This document shows positions 56,132 through 64,000 of a stretch of DNA of 64,000 bases, in pieces; the first letter of the stretch is position 1, and every line of letters starts with the position of its first letter. The DNA lies in the NCBI RefSeq assembly GCF_007595705.1, contig NZ_NISY01000020.1:62001-126000 (forward strand). Direction: 5' to 3'. This DNA comes from Streptomyces sp. SAJ15. Its GTDB lineage: Bacteria > Actinomycetota > Actinomycetes > Streptomycetales > Streptomycetaceae. The notes beneath the pieces are model-generated. The model made no database searches. It was not told the origin of the DNA and saw nothing but the letters and a program-made list of their open reading frames with translations. A program made the translations under genes and the position numbers.

Positions 56132-57114
56132 GCCCGTACCTCCTCGGCCAGTGCCAGCGCCTGCGCGGCCATCTCCGCGGTGGCGGGCACGTCGGTCATC
56201 ATCAGCGGCACCGCGCGGCAGCGGATCCCGACGGCCTCGACGTCGGCCACCGCGTCGGCGTCGACGGTGTCCACGAGCCAGCCGTCCAGCAGCCCGGCGC
56301 CGTAGTGCCGGGCGACGGCCGCGGCGGTCGACTCCACGCCCACGGCGGCCAGCACCTTGTCGGCCATGCCGCGCACCGGCGCGTCGCCGACGATGGGGGA
56401 GAGGCCCACGACCGGCGCGGCCGACTCCGCGACGGCCTCCCGTACGCCCGGCACGGCCAGGATGGTGCCCACGCTGACGACCGGGTTGGACGGCGGGAAG
56501 AGCACGGCGTCGGCTTCGGCGATGGCCTCCAGCACGCCCGGCGCGGGCTTGGCCTCCTCGGCGCCGACGGGGATGATCGCGTGCGCGGGGACGGAGGCGC
56601 GCAGCCGCACCCAGTACTCCTGGAAGTGCACCGCCTTGCGCCCGCCGCGGCCCTCGGCGGCCTCGCCGTGGGCGTCCGGGTCGTCGATGAGTACATGGGT
56701 CTCGACGCGGTCATCGGTCATCGGCAGCAGCCGTACGCCGGGCTGCCACCGCGCGCACAGCGCCTCGGTGACCGCGCTCAGCGGATAGCCCGCGCCGATC
56801 ATCTGGGTCCGCACGATGTGCGTGGCGAAGTCCCGGTCGCCGAGGCCGAACCACTCGGGGCCCACGCCGTACGCGGCCAGCTCCTCCTTGACCGCGAAGG
56901 ACTCGTCGGAGCGGCCCCAGCCCTGTTCCTCGTGGATGCCGCCGCCGAGCGTGTACATCACGGTGTCGAGGTCGGGGCAGACCTTCAGACCGAAGAGGTG
57001 GATGTCGTCGCCGGTGTTCCCGATGACGGTGATGTCGGCGTCGGGGGCTGCCGACTTGAGACCGCGGAGGAACCGGGCACCGCCGATGCCGCCTGCCAGA
57101 ACCACAATGCGCAT
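56128..57114 (-). CDS. fbiA: Phosphoenolpyruvyl/2-phospho-L-lactate transferase
   Basis: A 328-residue CofD-fold enzyme that transfers the enolpyruvyl-phosphate (or phospholactyl) group to FO in F420 synthesis. Motifs: MRIVVLAGGIGGARFLRGL, NTGDDIHLFGLKVCPDLDTVMYTL and FPPSNPVVSVGTIL. The ATG at 57114 starts exactly at the conserved sequence, so the longer upstream frame is rejected. It overlaps fbiB. No fbiC or fbiD is in the window. It is the head of the operon, 152 bases from the cysteine-dioxygenase-like gene. Confidence 0.95.
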   Translation of the reverse strand: MRIVVLAGGIGGARFLRGLKSAAPDADITVIGNTGDDIHLFGLKVCPDLDTVMYTLGGGIHEEQGWGRSDESFAVKEELAAYGVGPEWFGLGDRDFATHIVRTQMIGAGYPLSAVTEALCARWQPGVRLLPMTDDRVETHVLIDDPDAHGEAAEGRGGRKAVHFQEYWVRLRASVPAHAIIPVGAEEAKPAPGVLEAIAEADAVLFPPSNPVVSVGTILAVPGVREAVAESAAPVVGLSPIVGDAPVRGMADKVLAAVGVESTAAAVARHYGAGLLDGWLVDTVDADAVADVEAVGIRCRAVPLMMTDVPATAEMAAQALALAEEVRA

Positions 57115-57266
57115 GGCCCACAGTGTGTCAGCCGCGGAGCCTCGCCTTGCGGGCAGTGGCGGGCGACGGCCGTGTCCGGCCGGCGGGCGACGGTCGTGTC
57201 CGGCGGTGCCGAGCGCGCCCACGACGCCTGAGGGGCCCCGGCGCCGCGCGGGGTGCGTGGCTTCGG

Positions 57267-57818
57267 TCAGCCGTTGCCCGGCCCCCACGCCTCCACGGCC
57301 GCCGGCGTCGCCTCCGCCGCCGGCACGGCCTCCGTGGGCCGCGCGTGCTGCGTCGGGTGCATCGGCATGTCCGTCAGACCCGGGAAGTAGATGTGCAGGC
57401 TGACGGCCGGCTCAAGGGAGTCGTTGGCGATGTCGTGCACATAGCCGGGCGCGAAGACCCGCTGGTTCCCCTCGCTCAGCACGCGCTCGGTGTCGGGCGC
57501 GGTGCCGCCGGTGCGCTCGGTCAGCCGGCCGCTGAGGACCGTGAGCAGGCCGGAGGAGGCGCCGTGGTCATGGGCGCCGGTGCTCTGCCCGGGCACCCAG
57601 CTGAGGAGCCAGACCTCGTACCCGGGGCCGGTGCGCAGCCGGTGGTACCAGCGGGTGGTCGCGTCGTAGCGGACCAGCGGCTCCCAGCTGTCGCGGTCGG
57701 CCGCGATGGAGCGGGCCAGTCCGGCGAAGGCGGCGACGGTGGTGGGGTGGGCGGGCACGGGGGGCAGCAGGTGCGGGATGGCGAGCGGGTCGCCGGCGAT
57801 CTGGACGTCGCTGTTCAT
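57267..57818 (-). CDS. Cysteine dioxygenase-family cupin
   Basis: A 183-residue cupin like bacterial cysteine dioxygenases: RYHRLRTGPGYEVWLLSW, the iron motif HDHGASSG and the C-terminal HDIANDSLEPAVSLHIY, giving three histidines for Fe(II). It oxidises cysteine or a related thiol to the sulfinate. The ATG at 57818 matches the family; the frame stays open another 55 codons but is low-complexity. Tail of ~30 residues is Pro/Ala-rich. Substrate specificity is unproven. Confidence 0.85.
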   Translation of the reverse strand: MNSDVQIAGDPLAIPHLLPPVPAHPTTVAAFAGLARSIAADRDSWEPLVRYDATTRWYHRLRTGPGYEVWLLSWVPGQSTGAHDHGASSGLLTVLSGRLTERTGGTAPDTERVLSEGNQRVFAPGYVHDIANDSLEPAVSLHIYFPGLTDMPMHPTQHARPTEAVPAAEATPAAVEAWGPGNG

Positions 57819-58353
57819 GTGCGGAGGTTCCTCGGCAGGCGCAGGGCACCGTGGCGGTGCGAGAGCGAGAGGCGTGCAGGGCACGAAGGGGCTGGAGCTC
57901 AGGGGGCTTGGAGAGCCGGTGTGAGCATCAACAGCTGGAACAGCGACAGCGAGCCTGCACAGCGCAGCGGGACCCGTGGACACGGGTCGGCTGGAGCATG
58001 TGGGTCACTGGCATGGGTCCAAGGAGAGCGGGTAGGGGGAGCCGCTGTCAACCTGACGCCCGCTATGTGGGCAATGTTTCACCTCATCCGGTTACTCAGA
58101 CTGGAGAAAGGTTTGTGCACGGGGCGCAACGGACAGGCGCGCAGCAATCTGCTGAAACCTTCCGGCGACTGCAACGAGATCGACTTCTCTGGCGTCCTCC
58201 CACGTGAGGGGCGGTCGCCCCCGGTGCGGGAACGGTCCAGGGGAAGTCGAGGGAAGTGGACACTCGGCCCTGTCTGATTTAGGTCTATTTGAACACTTTC
58301 CGCACAACCTTGGTTCCGCAGAGTGAATAAGGGGCTCAATAGCAGATCCCGGC

Positions 58354-58383
58354 TTGACTGGCCCGGATCGGCACACTTGTAAT
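58354..58383 (+). promoter_or_regulatory. Near-consensus promoter of whiB
   Basis: TTGACT (58354-58359), an 18-base spacer and TGTAAT (58378-58383) make a near-perfect sigma-70-type promoter; transcription would begin at about 58390, giving a ~65-base leader. whiB of S. coelicolor is known to have two promoters; the second is not resolved here. The rest of the 637-base gene-free region is AT-richer than average and contains no gene that I can support. Confidence 0.75.
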
Positions 58384-58455
58384 TTCACTCGTGTCGTTCA
58401 CGCGCGTCACGGCGGCGATGGCGACACGGGACGCGAAAACAGACGAGGGGCGCAC

Positions 58456-58719
58456 ATGACCGAGCTGTTCCAGCAACTGCTGGTCGAAGGGGCGGACGAG
58501 GAGCTCGGTTGGCAGGAGCGCGCACTGTGCGCCCAAACCGATCCCGAGTCGTTCTTCCCGGAAAAGGGCGGTTCCACGCGCGAGGCCAAAAAGGTCTGCC
58601 TCGCCTGTGAAGTCCGTTCCGAGTGCCTTGAATACGCCCTCGCGAATGATGAACGCTTCGGAATCTGGGGCGGTCTGTCGGAGCGTGAGCGCCGCCGCCT
58701 GAAGAAGGCCGCGGTCTAG
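58456..58719 (+). CDS. whiB: WhiB transcriptional regulator (iron-sulfur protein)
   Basis: An 87-residue Wbl protein whose sequence fits WhiB itself, the sporulation-septation regulator acting with WhiA: TELFQQLLVEGADEELGWQERALC. The four cluster cysteines are C29 (ALCAQTDPESFF), and those of VCLACEVRSEC (C-x2-C-x5-C), followed by GIWGGLSERERR, the Wbl turn and C-terminal DNA-contact tail. The 4Fe-4S cluster senses redox/NO. ATG start after GAGGGGCGCAC; the upstream in-frame start is not needed. Flanked by a near-consensus promoter and by 1.1 kb without genes. Confidence 0.93.
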   Translation: MTELFQQLLVEGADEELGWQERALCAQTDPESFFPEKGGSTREAKKVCLACEVRSECLEYALANDERFGIWGGLSERERRRLKKAAV

Positions 58720-59839
58720 GACCCCGTCGAGTCCGCCGCCCCGCGGTCACCCCCTCGGGCCACCGTCTCGAATCGTCCGAGCCGACGGGGCCGACATCGG
58801 GGCCGACGCCGGGGTCGACATCCGGACCGACAACAGGGCCGTCGTATCGGGCAGCCACCTGAGCCGTCATCCGGGTCGTCATCCGAGCCGTCCATCGAGG
58901 CCCTCGGCCTCGGACCACGTGGACCGTACGCGGTCGTCCACCGCCCGCGCCGCCCCGGCGACCTCGCCGTTGGCGCCGCCCCGGCGACTCCACCGCCGGC
59001 CTCCATCGCCGGCCACTGCTCCGGCCCCGCTCCAGCCGCGGCCGCGGGCCGCTACCGACCGCTCGTCGCGGGCCCCGCCACCGACCGCCGCCGACCGCTC
59101 GTCGAGGGCTCGCCCCGGTCGTCGCCACCCGTCGGAGCCCGCTCGGGCCGCTTCCGGACTGCCCTCGGCCCCGCCGCCGGCACGCCGGACGGGCACGCCG
59201 GACGGGCACGCCGGACGGGCACGCCGGACGGGCACGCCGGACGGGCACGCCGGACGGGCCGGACGCGCGACCTCGGCCCGTCGCGGACGTCGCGTCCGCC
59301 GCCGGCAAGCTCACCCGCCGCCTCGCGCGGCGCGGGTGCCCCGCCCGCCACCGGCCCCTCATCCGCGGCCGCCGCGCCGACCGCAGGCGCCCTCCCTCCA
59401 CCGGCCCCTCACCCACGCGCCCACCGCGCGCTTCCCGCCCCAGGGCTCCCCTGGAAGGTCGCCAGGGCGCCTCCGGGCGTGGAGTCCGTCAAGGCCCCGG
59501 ACTGTCGGGCGGCTCGCCGTCCGAGCCCGTCGGTCGACGCCACGGCACCACGGCGCCGCCACCCCCACAATCCGCCCATAACACACGGCCCACCGCCCGC
59601 GCCCGCCCCGCCGGGAGGCGGACCGCTCGGCGCGCAGCCGTTAGTGTGGGGCCCGCCCCGAGGCCATCGCCCGGGTAGCCCGGAACCGCACCCGCCACAC
59701 CCGCGCGGCACCAGCCGCTCAACACCCGTCAGATCCCCACCCACACCCACCCGCACCCCACCGCACCGCACCCGCACCGCTCCAGCACCGCAGACTCCGG
59801 GGGCGCCTCCCGTACCCCCGGCGGAGGGCCCGTACGTCG
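58720..59839. other. 1.1-kb gene-free region between whiB and the giant glycosyltransferase
   Basis: Extremely GC-rich, low-complexity DNA with many CCGCCGGC/GGCCGACC-type elements and tracts of CACCCG hexamers near 59690-59800. Open frames on several strands (up to 343 codons) have no starts, codon bias or domains that I can support. It contains the 13-bp tandem array noted separately. Promoter elements for the gene at 59840 were not recognised. Confidence 0.75.
59181..59258. repeat. Six-copy 13-bp tandem repeat
   Basis: CACGCCGGACGGG starts at 59181, 59194, 59207, 59220, 59233 and 59246, six exact units. It lies in the gene-free region after whiB. Being a multiple-of-13 array, it is unlikely to be coding. 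Such arrays often vary in copy number. Confidence 0.9.
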
Positions 59840-62800
59840 ATGTCCGTGCACAGCCAACCGGCGGCCCCCTACCCGGCCGCGTCCCCCCTGGCGTCACCCC
59901 TGTCCGCGCCCGACCAGGCGCCCGCGTATCCACGGCACGTCGTCACGGCGGTACTCGTCGCCCACGACGGCGCCCGCTGGCTGCCCGACGCGCTCTCCGG
60001 CCTACTCGGCCAGGAGCGCCCGGTGCAGAACGCCGTCGCCGCCGACACCGGGAGCGGGGACGACTCCGCCCGGCTGCTCGCCGAGGCGCTGGGCCCCGAC
60101 CGGGTGCTCCACCTCGCGCGGCGCAGCGGCTTCGGCACGGCGGTCGAGGAGGCGGTCCGCGGCGTGCCGGCGCTGGGGCCCGAGGAACTGCCGTACCTCA
60201 AGCGCCCCAGCGGTTGGGACCCGGCGAGCCGCACCTGGCGCGACGACTCCTACGACCTGCCCGAACTCCCGCACGGCGAGCCCATCCAGTGGCTGTGGCT
60301 GCTGCACGACGACTGCGCCCCCGCCCCCGACGCGCTGGCCGAGCTGCTGCGCGTCGCCGAGGCGGAGCTGACGGCCAACCGCTCCGCCGCCATCATCGGC
60401 CCCAAGCTGCGCGGCTGGTACGACGACAGACAGCTGCTCGAAGTCGGCGTCAGCATCGCCCGCAGCGGCCGCCGCTGGACCGGCCTGGAGCGGCGCGAGC
60501 AGGACCAGGGACAGCACGACCAGGTGCGCCCGGTGCTCGCCGTCTCCAGCGCCGGCATGCTGATCCGCCGTGACGTGTGGGACGAGCTCGGCGGCTTCGA
60601 CCCGCGACTGCCGCTGATGCGCGACGACGTCGACCTGTGCTGGCGCGCCCAGGCCGCGGGCCACCAGGTGCTGGTCGCCCCCGACGCGGTGCTGCGACAC
60701 GCCGAGGCGTCCGCGCGGGAACGCCGCCCCATCGACTGCGTCGGCCGCTCGGCCGGCCCCTCGCCCGACCACCCCGGATCGAAGCGCTTCTCGCTGCGCG
60801 GCTCCTCGCCACACCGGGTCGACAAGTCCGGCGCCGTCTACACCCTGCTGGCCAACACCCGCGGCCCGCTGCTGCCGTACGTGCTGCTGCGGGTCGTGCT
60901 CGGCACCCTGGTGCGCACCGTCGCCTACCTGGTGGGCAAGGTGCCCGGCCAGGCACTGGACGAGATCGCGGGCCTCTTCCGGGTGCTGCTGCGGCCCGAG
61001 CGGCTGCTGGCCGCGCGGCGCCGCCGCGGCCGCCCCGCCGTCGAGGCGAGCGAGCTGCGGCCGCTGTTCCCGCCGCCCGGCGCGACCGTGCGGGCCACCG
61101 TGGAGCAGATCGCCGGCAGCGTCGCCGGCCGGTCGGAGCCGGAGCTGGCCGCGGCCGGCCGGCACGGCGCGGTCGAGTCCGGGCCCGGCGGAGAGGACGC
61201 CGACTTCCTGGAGGTCGAGCAGTTCGCCCGGCTGAAGCGGATCGCCCGCAAGCCCGGACCGGTGCTCTTCGCCCTCCTGCTGCTCGTCTCCTTCATCGCC
61301 TGCCGCGGGCTGATCGGCACCGGGGCGCTCTCCGGCGGCGCCCTGCTGCCGGCCCCCGGCGACGTCTCCGGGCTGTGGGCGCGCTACACGGGCGGCTGGC
61401 ACCCGGTCGGCCCAGGCACCACCGAGGGCGCCCCGCCCTATCTGGCCGTCCTGGCCGCGCTCGGCACGCTCTTCCTCGGCAGCACCGGCTTCACCCTGAC
61501 GCTGCTGCTGGTGTGCTCCGTGCCGCTGGCCGGCTTCACCGCCTACTTCGCCTCCCGCCCGCTGGTCGAGTCCCGACTGCTGCGGGCCTGGGGAAGCATC
61601 GCGTACGCCTTCCTGCCCGCCGCCACCGGAGCGTTGGCCAGCGGCCGGCTGGGCACCGCCGTGCTCGCCGTGCTGCTGCCGCTGATGGCGCGCGCCGCCG
61701 TCGTCGCCAGCGGGCTGGGCGCGAACGGACCGCTCGGAGCGGCGCGCCCGAGCTGGCGCGCCGCCTGGGCGTACGCGCTGCTGCTGACCGTCACCATGGC
61801 GTTCACGCCGGTGGTGTGGCTGATGGCCGTGCTGCTCGGCCTCGGCCTGCTCGCCTTCCAGGTGCTGCGGAACCCCGCCCACCTCGTGCCGCACGCGCTG
61901 CGTCTCCTGGCCGTCGTCGGCACCCCGCTGCTCATGCTCGCGCCCTGGTCGCTGTCGTTGCTGACCCACCCGGGGCGCTTCCTCGACCAGGCCGGGCTCG
62001 ACTACGCGGGCGGCTCCGCCGGAGCCCTGGACCTGCTGGCGCTCAGCCCCGGCGGCCCCAAGGCGGGCGGCTCGCTGCTGCTGCTCGGCTTCGTACTGGC
62101 CGCGCTCGGCGCCCTGCTGCGCGACGAGCGCCAGCTGGCCATCCGCGCCGCCTGGGCGGTCGCGCTGACCGGACTGCTGTTCGCCGCGCTCACCAACCGC
62201 TCCGGCTGGGCCGGGCCGGCGACCCTCGTCTACGGGATCGCGGTGCTCTCCGCCGCCATGGTCGGCGCCGAGGGCGTCCGCGAACGCGTCGCCGCGCGGA
62301 GCTTCGGCTGGCGCCAGCCCACCGCGCTGCTGATCGCGGTGGCCTCCGTCGCGGCCCCGCTGCTGGCCGCCCTCGGCTGGATGGCCGGCGGTGCCGACGG
62401 GCCGGTGGGACGGCACAGCCCGGTGCAGGTCCCGGAGTTCGTCGCGGCTGAGGCCAGCACCCGCGACCAGGCGCGGACCCTGGTGCTGGACGGCACCGCG
62501 GGCCGCGTCGACTACGTCCTGGTGCGCGGCTCCGGCGCCCGGCTCGGCGACGGCGAACTCGCCGTCGCGGGCGGCGCCGACCCGCGGCTGGACGACGTCG
62601 TCGCCAACCTCGTCGCCGGCTCCGGCGCCGACCAGACCAGCCAGCTCAGCGGCTACGCGGTGCGCTACGTGCTGGTGCGCGACAGCGCCCCGCGCCGGGT
62701 GGGGCGGGTGCTCGACGCCACCCCAGGGCTGGCCCGGCTCAGCCAGCAGAACGGCAGCTCGCTGTGGCAGGTCGAGCAGCGTGTCGCGCGGGTCGCCATC

Positions 62801-63844
62801 GTCGGCGGCGAGGCCGCCGACGGCGGCTCCGGGGCGGCCGCGCCGGTGCCGGTGGCCGCCGGCCCGGTCGAGGCCCACACCGAGATCCCCGCCGGGGCCG
62901 AGGGCCGGCTGCTGCGCATCGCCGACCGGGCCGCGCCCGGCTGGCGGGCCACCCTGGACGGCAAGCCGCTGAAGGCGAAGACCGTGGACGGCTGGGCGCA
63001 GGCTTTCGAGCTCCCGGCGGCCGGTGGCCGACTGGACCTCGGCTACGAGACGCCGCTCACGCACACCGCGTGGGTGTGGACGCAGGGCCTGCTGGCGGTG
63101 GTGCTGGTGGTGCTCGCCCTGCCCGGACGGCGCCGCGAGATCGACGACGACCTGCCCACCGCCGGGGCCGCCGCCCGGCCCGGCGGCGCCCCGCGGGCGA
63201 CGATCCCGGCCCAGACGGCCGCGGGGGAGGGCCGCCGGGCGCGGCGGCTCCGCGCGGCCGCGGAGACGACCCAGGGCGACCAGCCCGCGGACCCGCACGG
63301 GGCCGGCCCGGACGGCGCCGCCCCGCGCGGCGCGGAGGCGGCGAACGCGGCCCCGCGCGGGGCGAGGGAGCGGCCGGCCGCGCCGGGCGCCGTCCCCCCG
63401 CCGCCGGGCGCGCCGCCCACGGCCGGGCAGCCGTACGCCGAGCGGGCCGATGCGGCCTATCCGGACCAGGCGGCCGCGGCGGTCGCCGACCCGTACGCGG
63501 CCGCGCCCCAGCAGTCGTACGGCGGGTGGCAGGCGCAGCCGCCGTACCCGGGCTATGACGCCTACCAGGGCGACGGCTACGGCGACGGCGGCTACCCCCA
63601 GAGCCCCCCGAACCCCCAGAGCCTCCAGAGCCCCCAGAACGGCTACGCCCAGGGCGGCTACGGCGACGGCGGCTACCCGTACTCGGGCGGCTCCTTCGGG
63701 GACGGCTCCGGATACGGCCAGGGCGGGACGGCGTACTCGGACGGCGGCTACCCGGCGCCGCCCGCGGGCCCCCCGCACACCGACATGACGTACGGCGGCG
63801 GGGCGGGCGAGCCGCGCCGTGACGGGAGCGAGCAGCAGCGATGA
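59840..63844 (+). CDS. Giant family 2 glycosyltransferase with multi-spanning membrane region and Gly/Tyr-rich tail
   Basis: A 1334-residue protein. N-terminal GT2 catalytic domain (~30-320: VTAVLVAHDGARWLPDALSGLL, WLLHDDCAPAPDAL, GGFDPRLPLMRDDVDLCWRA). Then ~12 hydrophobic helices (~475-860: VLFALLLLVSFIACRGLI, ILTLLLVCSVPLAGF-type), a periplasmic beta domain (~870-1080), another helix (~1075-1098) and a ~240-residue disordered tail rich in Pro/Ala and YGDGGY repeats. Probably builds or exports envelope glycan. ATG at 59840. Its stop overlaps the next gene (ATGA). Confidence 0.88.
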   Translation: MSVHSQPAAPYPAASPLASPLSAPDQAPAYPRHVVTAVLVAHDGARWLPDALSGLLGQERPVQNAVAADTGSGDDSARLLAEALGPDRVLHLARRSGFGTAVEEAVRGVPALGPEELPYLKRPSGWDPASRTWRDDSYDLPELPHGEPIQWLWLLHDDCAPAPDALAELLRVAEAELTANRSAAIIGPKLRGWYDDRQLLEVGVSIARSGRRWTGLERREQDQGQHDQVRPVLAVSSAGMLIRRDVWDELGGFDPRLPLMRDDVDLCWRAQAAGHQVLVAPDAVLRHAEASARERRPIDCVGRSAGPSPDHPGSKRFSLRGSSPHRVDKSGAVYTLLANTRGPLLPYVLLRVVLGTLVRTVAYLVGKVPGQALDEIAGLFRVLLRPERLLAARRRRGRPAVEASELRPLFPPPGATVRATVEQIAGSVAGRSEPELAAAGRHGAVESGPGGEDADFLEVEQFARLKRIARKPGPVLFALLLLVSFIACRGLIGTGALSGGALLPAPGDVSGLWARYTGGWHPVGPGTTEGAPPYLAVLAALGTLFLGSTGFTLTLLLVCSVPLAGFTAYFASRPLVESRLLRAWGSIAYAFLPAATGALASGRLGTAVLAVLLPLMARAAVVASGLGANGPLGAARPSWRAAWAYALLLTVTMAFTPVVWLMAVLLGLGLLAFQVLRNPAHLVPHALRLLAVVGTPLLMLAPWSLSLLTHPGRFLDQAGLDYAGGSAGALDLLALSPGGPKAGGSLLLLGFVLAALGALLRDERQLAIRAAWAVALTGLLFAALTNRSGWAGPATLVYGIAVLSAAMVGAEGVRERVAARSFGWRQPTALLIAVASVAAPLLAALGWMAGGADGPVGRHSPVQVPEFVAAEASTRDQARTLVLDGTAGRVDYVLVRGSGARLGDGELAVAGGADPRLDDVVANLVAGSGADQTSQLSGYAVRYVLVRDSAPRRVGRVLDATPGLARLSQQNGSSLWQVEQRVARVAIVGGEAADGGSGAAAPVPVAAGPVEAHTEIPAGAEGRLLRIADRAAPGWRATLDGKPLKAKTVDGWAQAFELPAAGGRLDLGYETPLTHTAWVWTQGLLAVVLVVLALPGRRREIDDDLPTAGAAARPGGAPRATIPAQTAAGEGRRARRLRAAAETTQGDQPADPHGAGPDGAAPRGAEAANAAPRGARERPAAPGAVPPPPGAPPTAGQPYAERADAAYPDQAAAAVADPYAAAPQQSYGGWQAQPPYPGYDAYQGDGYGDGGYPQSPPNPQSLQSPQNGYAQGGYGDGGYPYSGGSFGDGSGYGQGGTAYSDGGYPAPPAGPPHTDMTYGGGAGEPRRDGSEQQR

Positions 63845-64000
63845 ACCGCACCACCCTGTCCCTCATCGCCGGCGTCGTGGCGCTGGCCGCCGTCACCGGG
63901 GTCGCCTACGTCACCGAGCCCTCGGACGCGGCCGGGCGGTCGACCGCCGACGCCCCCGCCCGGCTGCCGGTGGAGCGGTCCACCCTGGTCTGCCCCGCGC
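63841..64000 (+). CDS. DUF5719-like secreted protein, N-terminal fragment
   Basis: The first 53 codons of a gene cut by the window end: a signal peptide (NRTTLSLIAGVVALAAVTGVAYVTEPSDA) and a start STLVCPA typical of DUF5719-like proteins that follow this glycosyltransferase in Streptomyces. ATGA overlap with the glycosyltransferase implies coupled translation. Function unknown; probably a secreted or envelope-associated partner of the upstream enzyme. The DUF assignment is from context and a short stretch only. Confidence 0.7.
   Translation, partial: MNRTTLSLIAGVVALAAVTGVAYVTEPSDAAGRSTADAPARLPVERSTLVCPA

Noticed and set aside
58720..59416. Large minus-strand frames after whiB
   Set aside because: Composition is low-complexity Arg/Gly/Pro, contains the 13-bp array, and no start with RBS or domain.
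60002..63778. A 1258-codon open frame on the minus strand opposite the giant glycosyltransferase
   Set aside because: It is a shadow of the GC-rich plus-strand gene: Arg/Gly/Ala-rich, no domain, and the plus strand carries a clear GT2 domain and helices.
1..64000. tRNA, rRNA or insertion sequence in the window
   Set aside because: No cloverleaf-like conserved blocks, no rRNA sequence and no transposase-like protein was seen in any frame.

Overview
The window is high-GC actinobacterial DNA and almost certainly comes from a Streptomyces chromosome. The evidence is a whiB-type gene, a SigF/SigB-family sigma factor with its STAS and HATPase partners, Scr1-type XRE regulators with DUF397 partners, F420 biosynthesis genes, many LCP proteins and strong C/G third-position bias. 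The right half (purK/purE, dipeptidase, five LCP proteins, fbiA/fbiB, whiB, a giant glycosyltransferase) looks like conserved Streptomyces core. The left part (about 3.0-17 kb) and islands at 12.6-15.0, 19.6-24.3 and 28.9-31.8 kb look accessory.

Layout. 1-2.8 kb: end of an M20-type amidohydrolase, hutF and hutI (histidine/ureide catabolism). 3.0-10.8 kb: a compact type II polyketide locus. It has a divergent O-methyltransferase, then TcmI-type cyclase, KS-alpha, chain length factor, ACP, an aromatase fused to an ABM monooxygenase-like domain, a second ABM protein and a SARP-NB-ARC activator. The divergent promoter region holds a triple 11-bp-spaced heptamer repeat (SARP-box architecture) and a separate four-copy 20-bp array. 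10.8-12.6 kb: an ECF sigma operon that starts with a 29-residue membrane ORF, and a GtrA gene behind four phased palindromic octamers. 12.6-15.0 kb: an XRE regulator with three DUF397 genes, then three small genes. 15.1-16.9 kb: a KASIII-SDR operon whose promoter also carries a triple 11-bp-spaced repeat. 17.2-19.5 kb: sigma factor, anti-anti-sigma and anti-sigma kinase. 19.6-24.3 kb: four surface-protein genes with sortase signals that resemble a WxL/DUF916 system. 24.4-28.8 kb: POT transporter, two-component system, GtrA protein.

28.9-31.8 kb holds what I consider the most striking system. A WXG-type small protein is overlapped by a 525-residue protein with a second WxG module and a C-terminal papain-like cysteine protease (C342/H461/N477). 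That gene is overlapped in turn by a membrane-anchored chagasin-family (I42) cysteine-protease inhibitor. This reads as a type VII-secreted protease toxin whose immunity protein is a chagasin.

32-64 kb: purK-purE, dipeptidase, nucleotide-sugar dehydrogenase, acyl-CoA dehydrogenase, five LCP cell-wall ligases interleaved with a thioesterase and a glycosyltransferase, a PGRP amidase with an acidic repeat linker, a sugar nucleotidyltransferase, and an AlkA-like glycosylase. These are followed by a 1.15-kb non-coding block of 165-bp tandem repeats, fbiB-fbiA, a cysteine dioxygenase-like gene, whiB with a near-consensus promoter, a 1.1-kb gene-free stretch, and a 1334-residue glycosyltransferase with a DUF5719-type gene cut by the window end.

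No tRNA, rRNA, CRISPR array, insertion sequence or complete prophage was seen.
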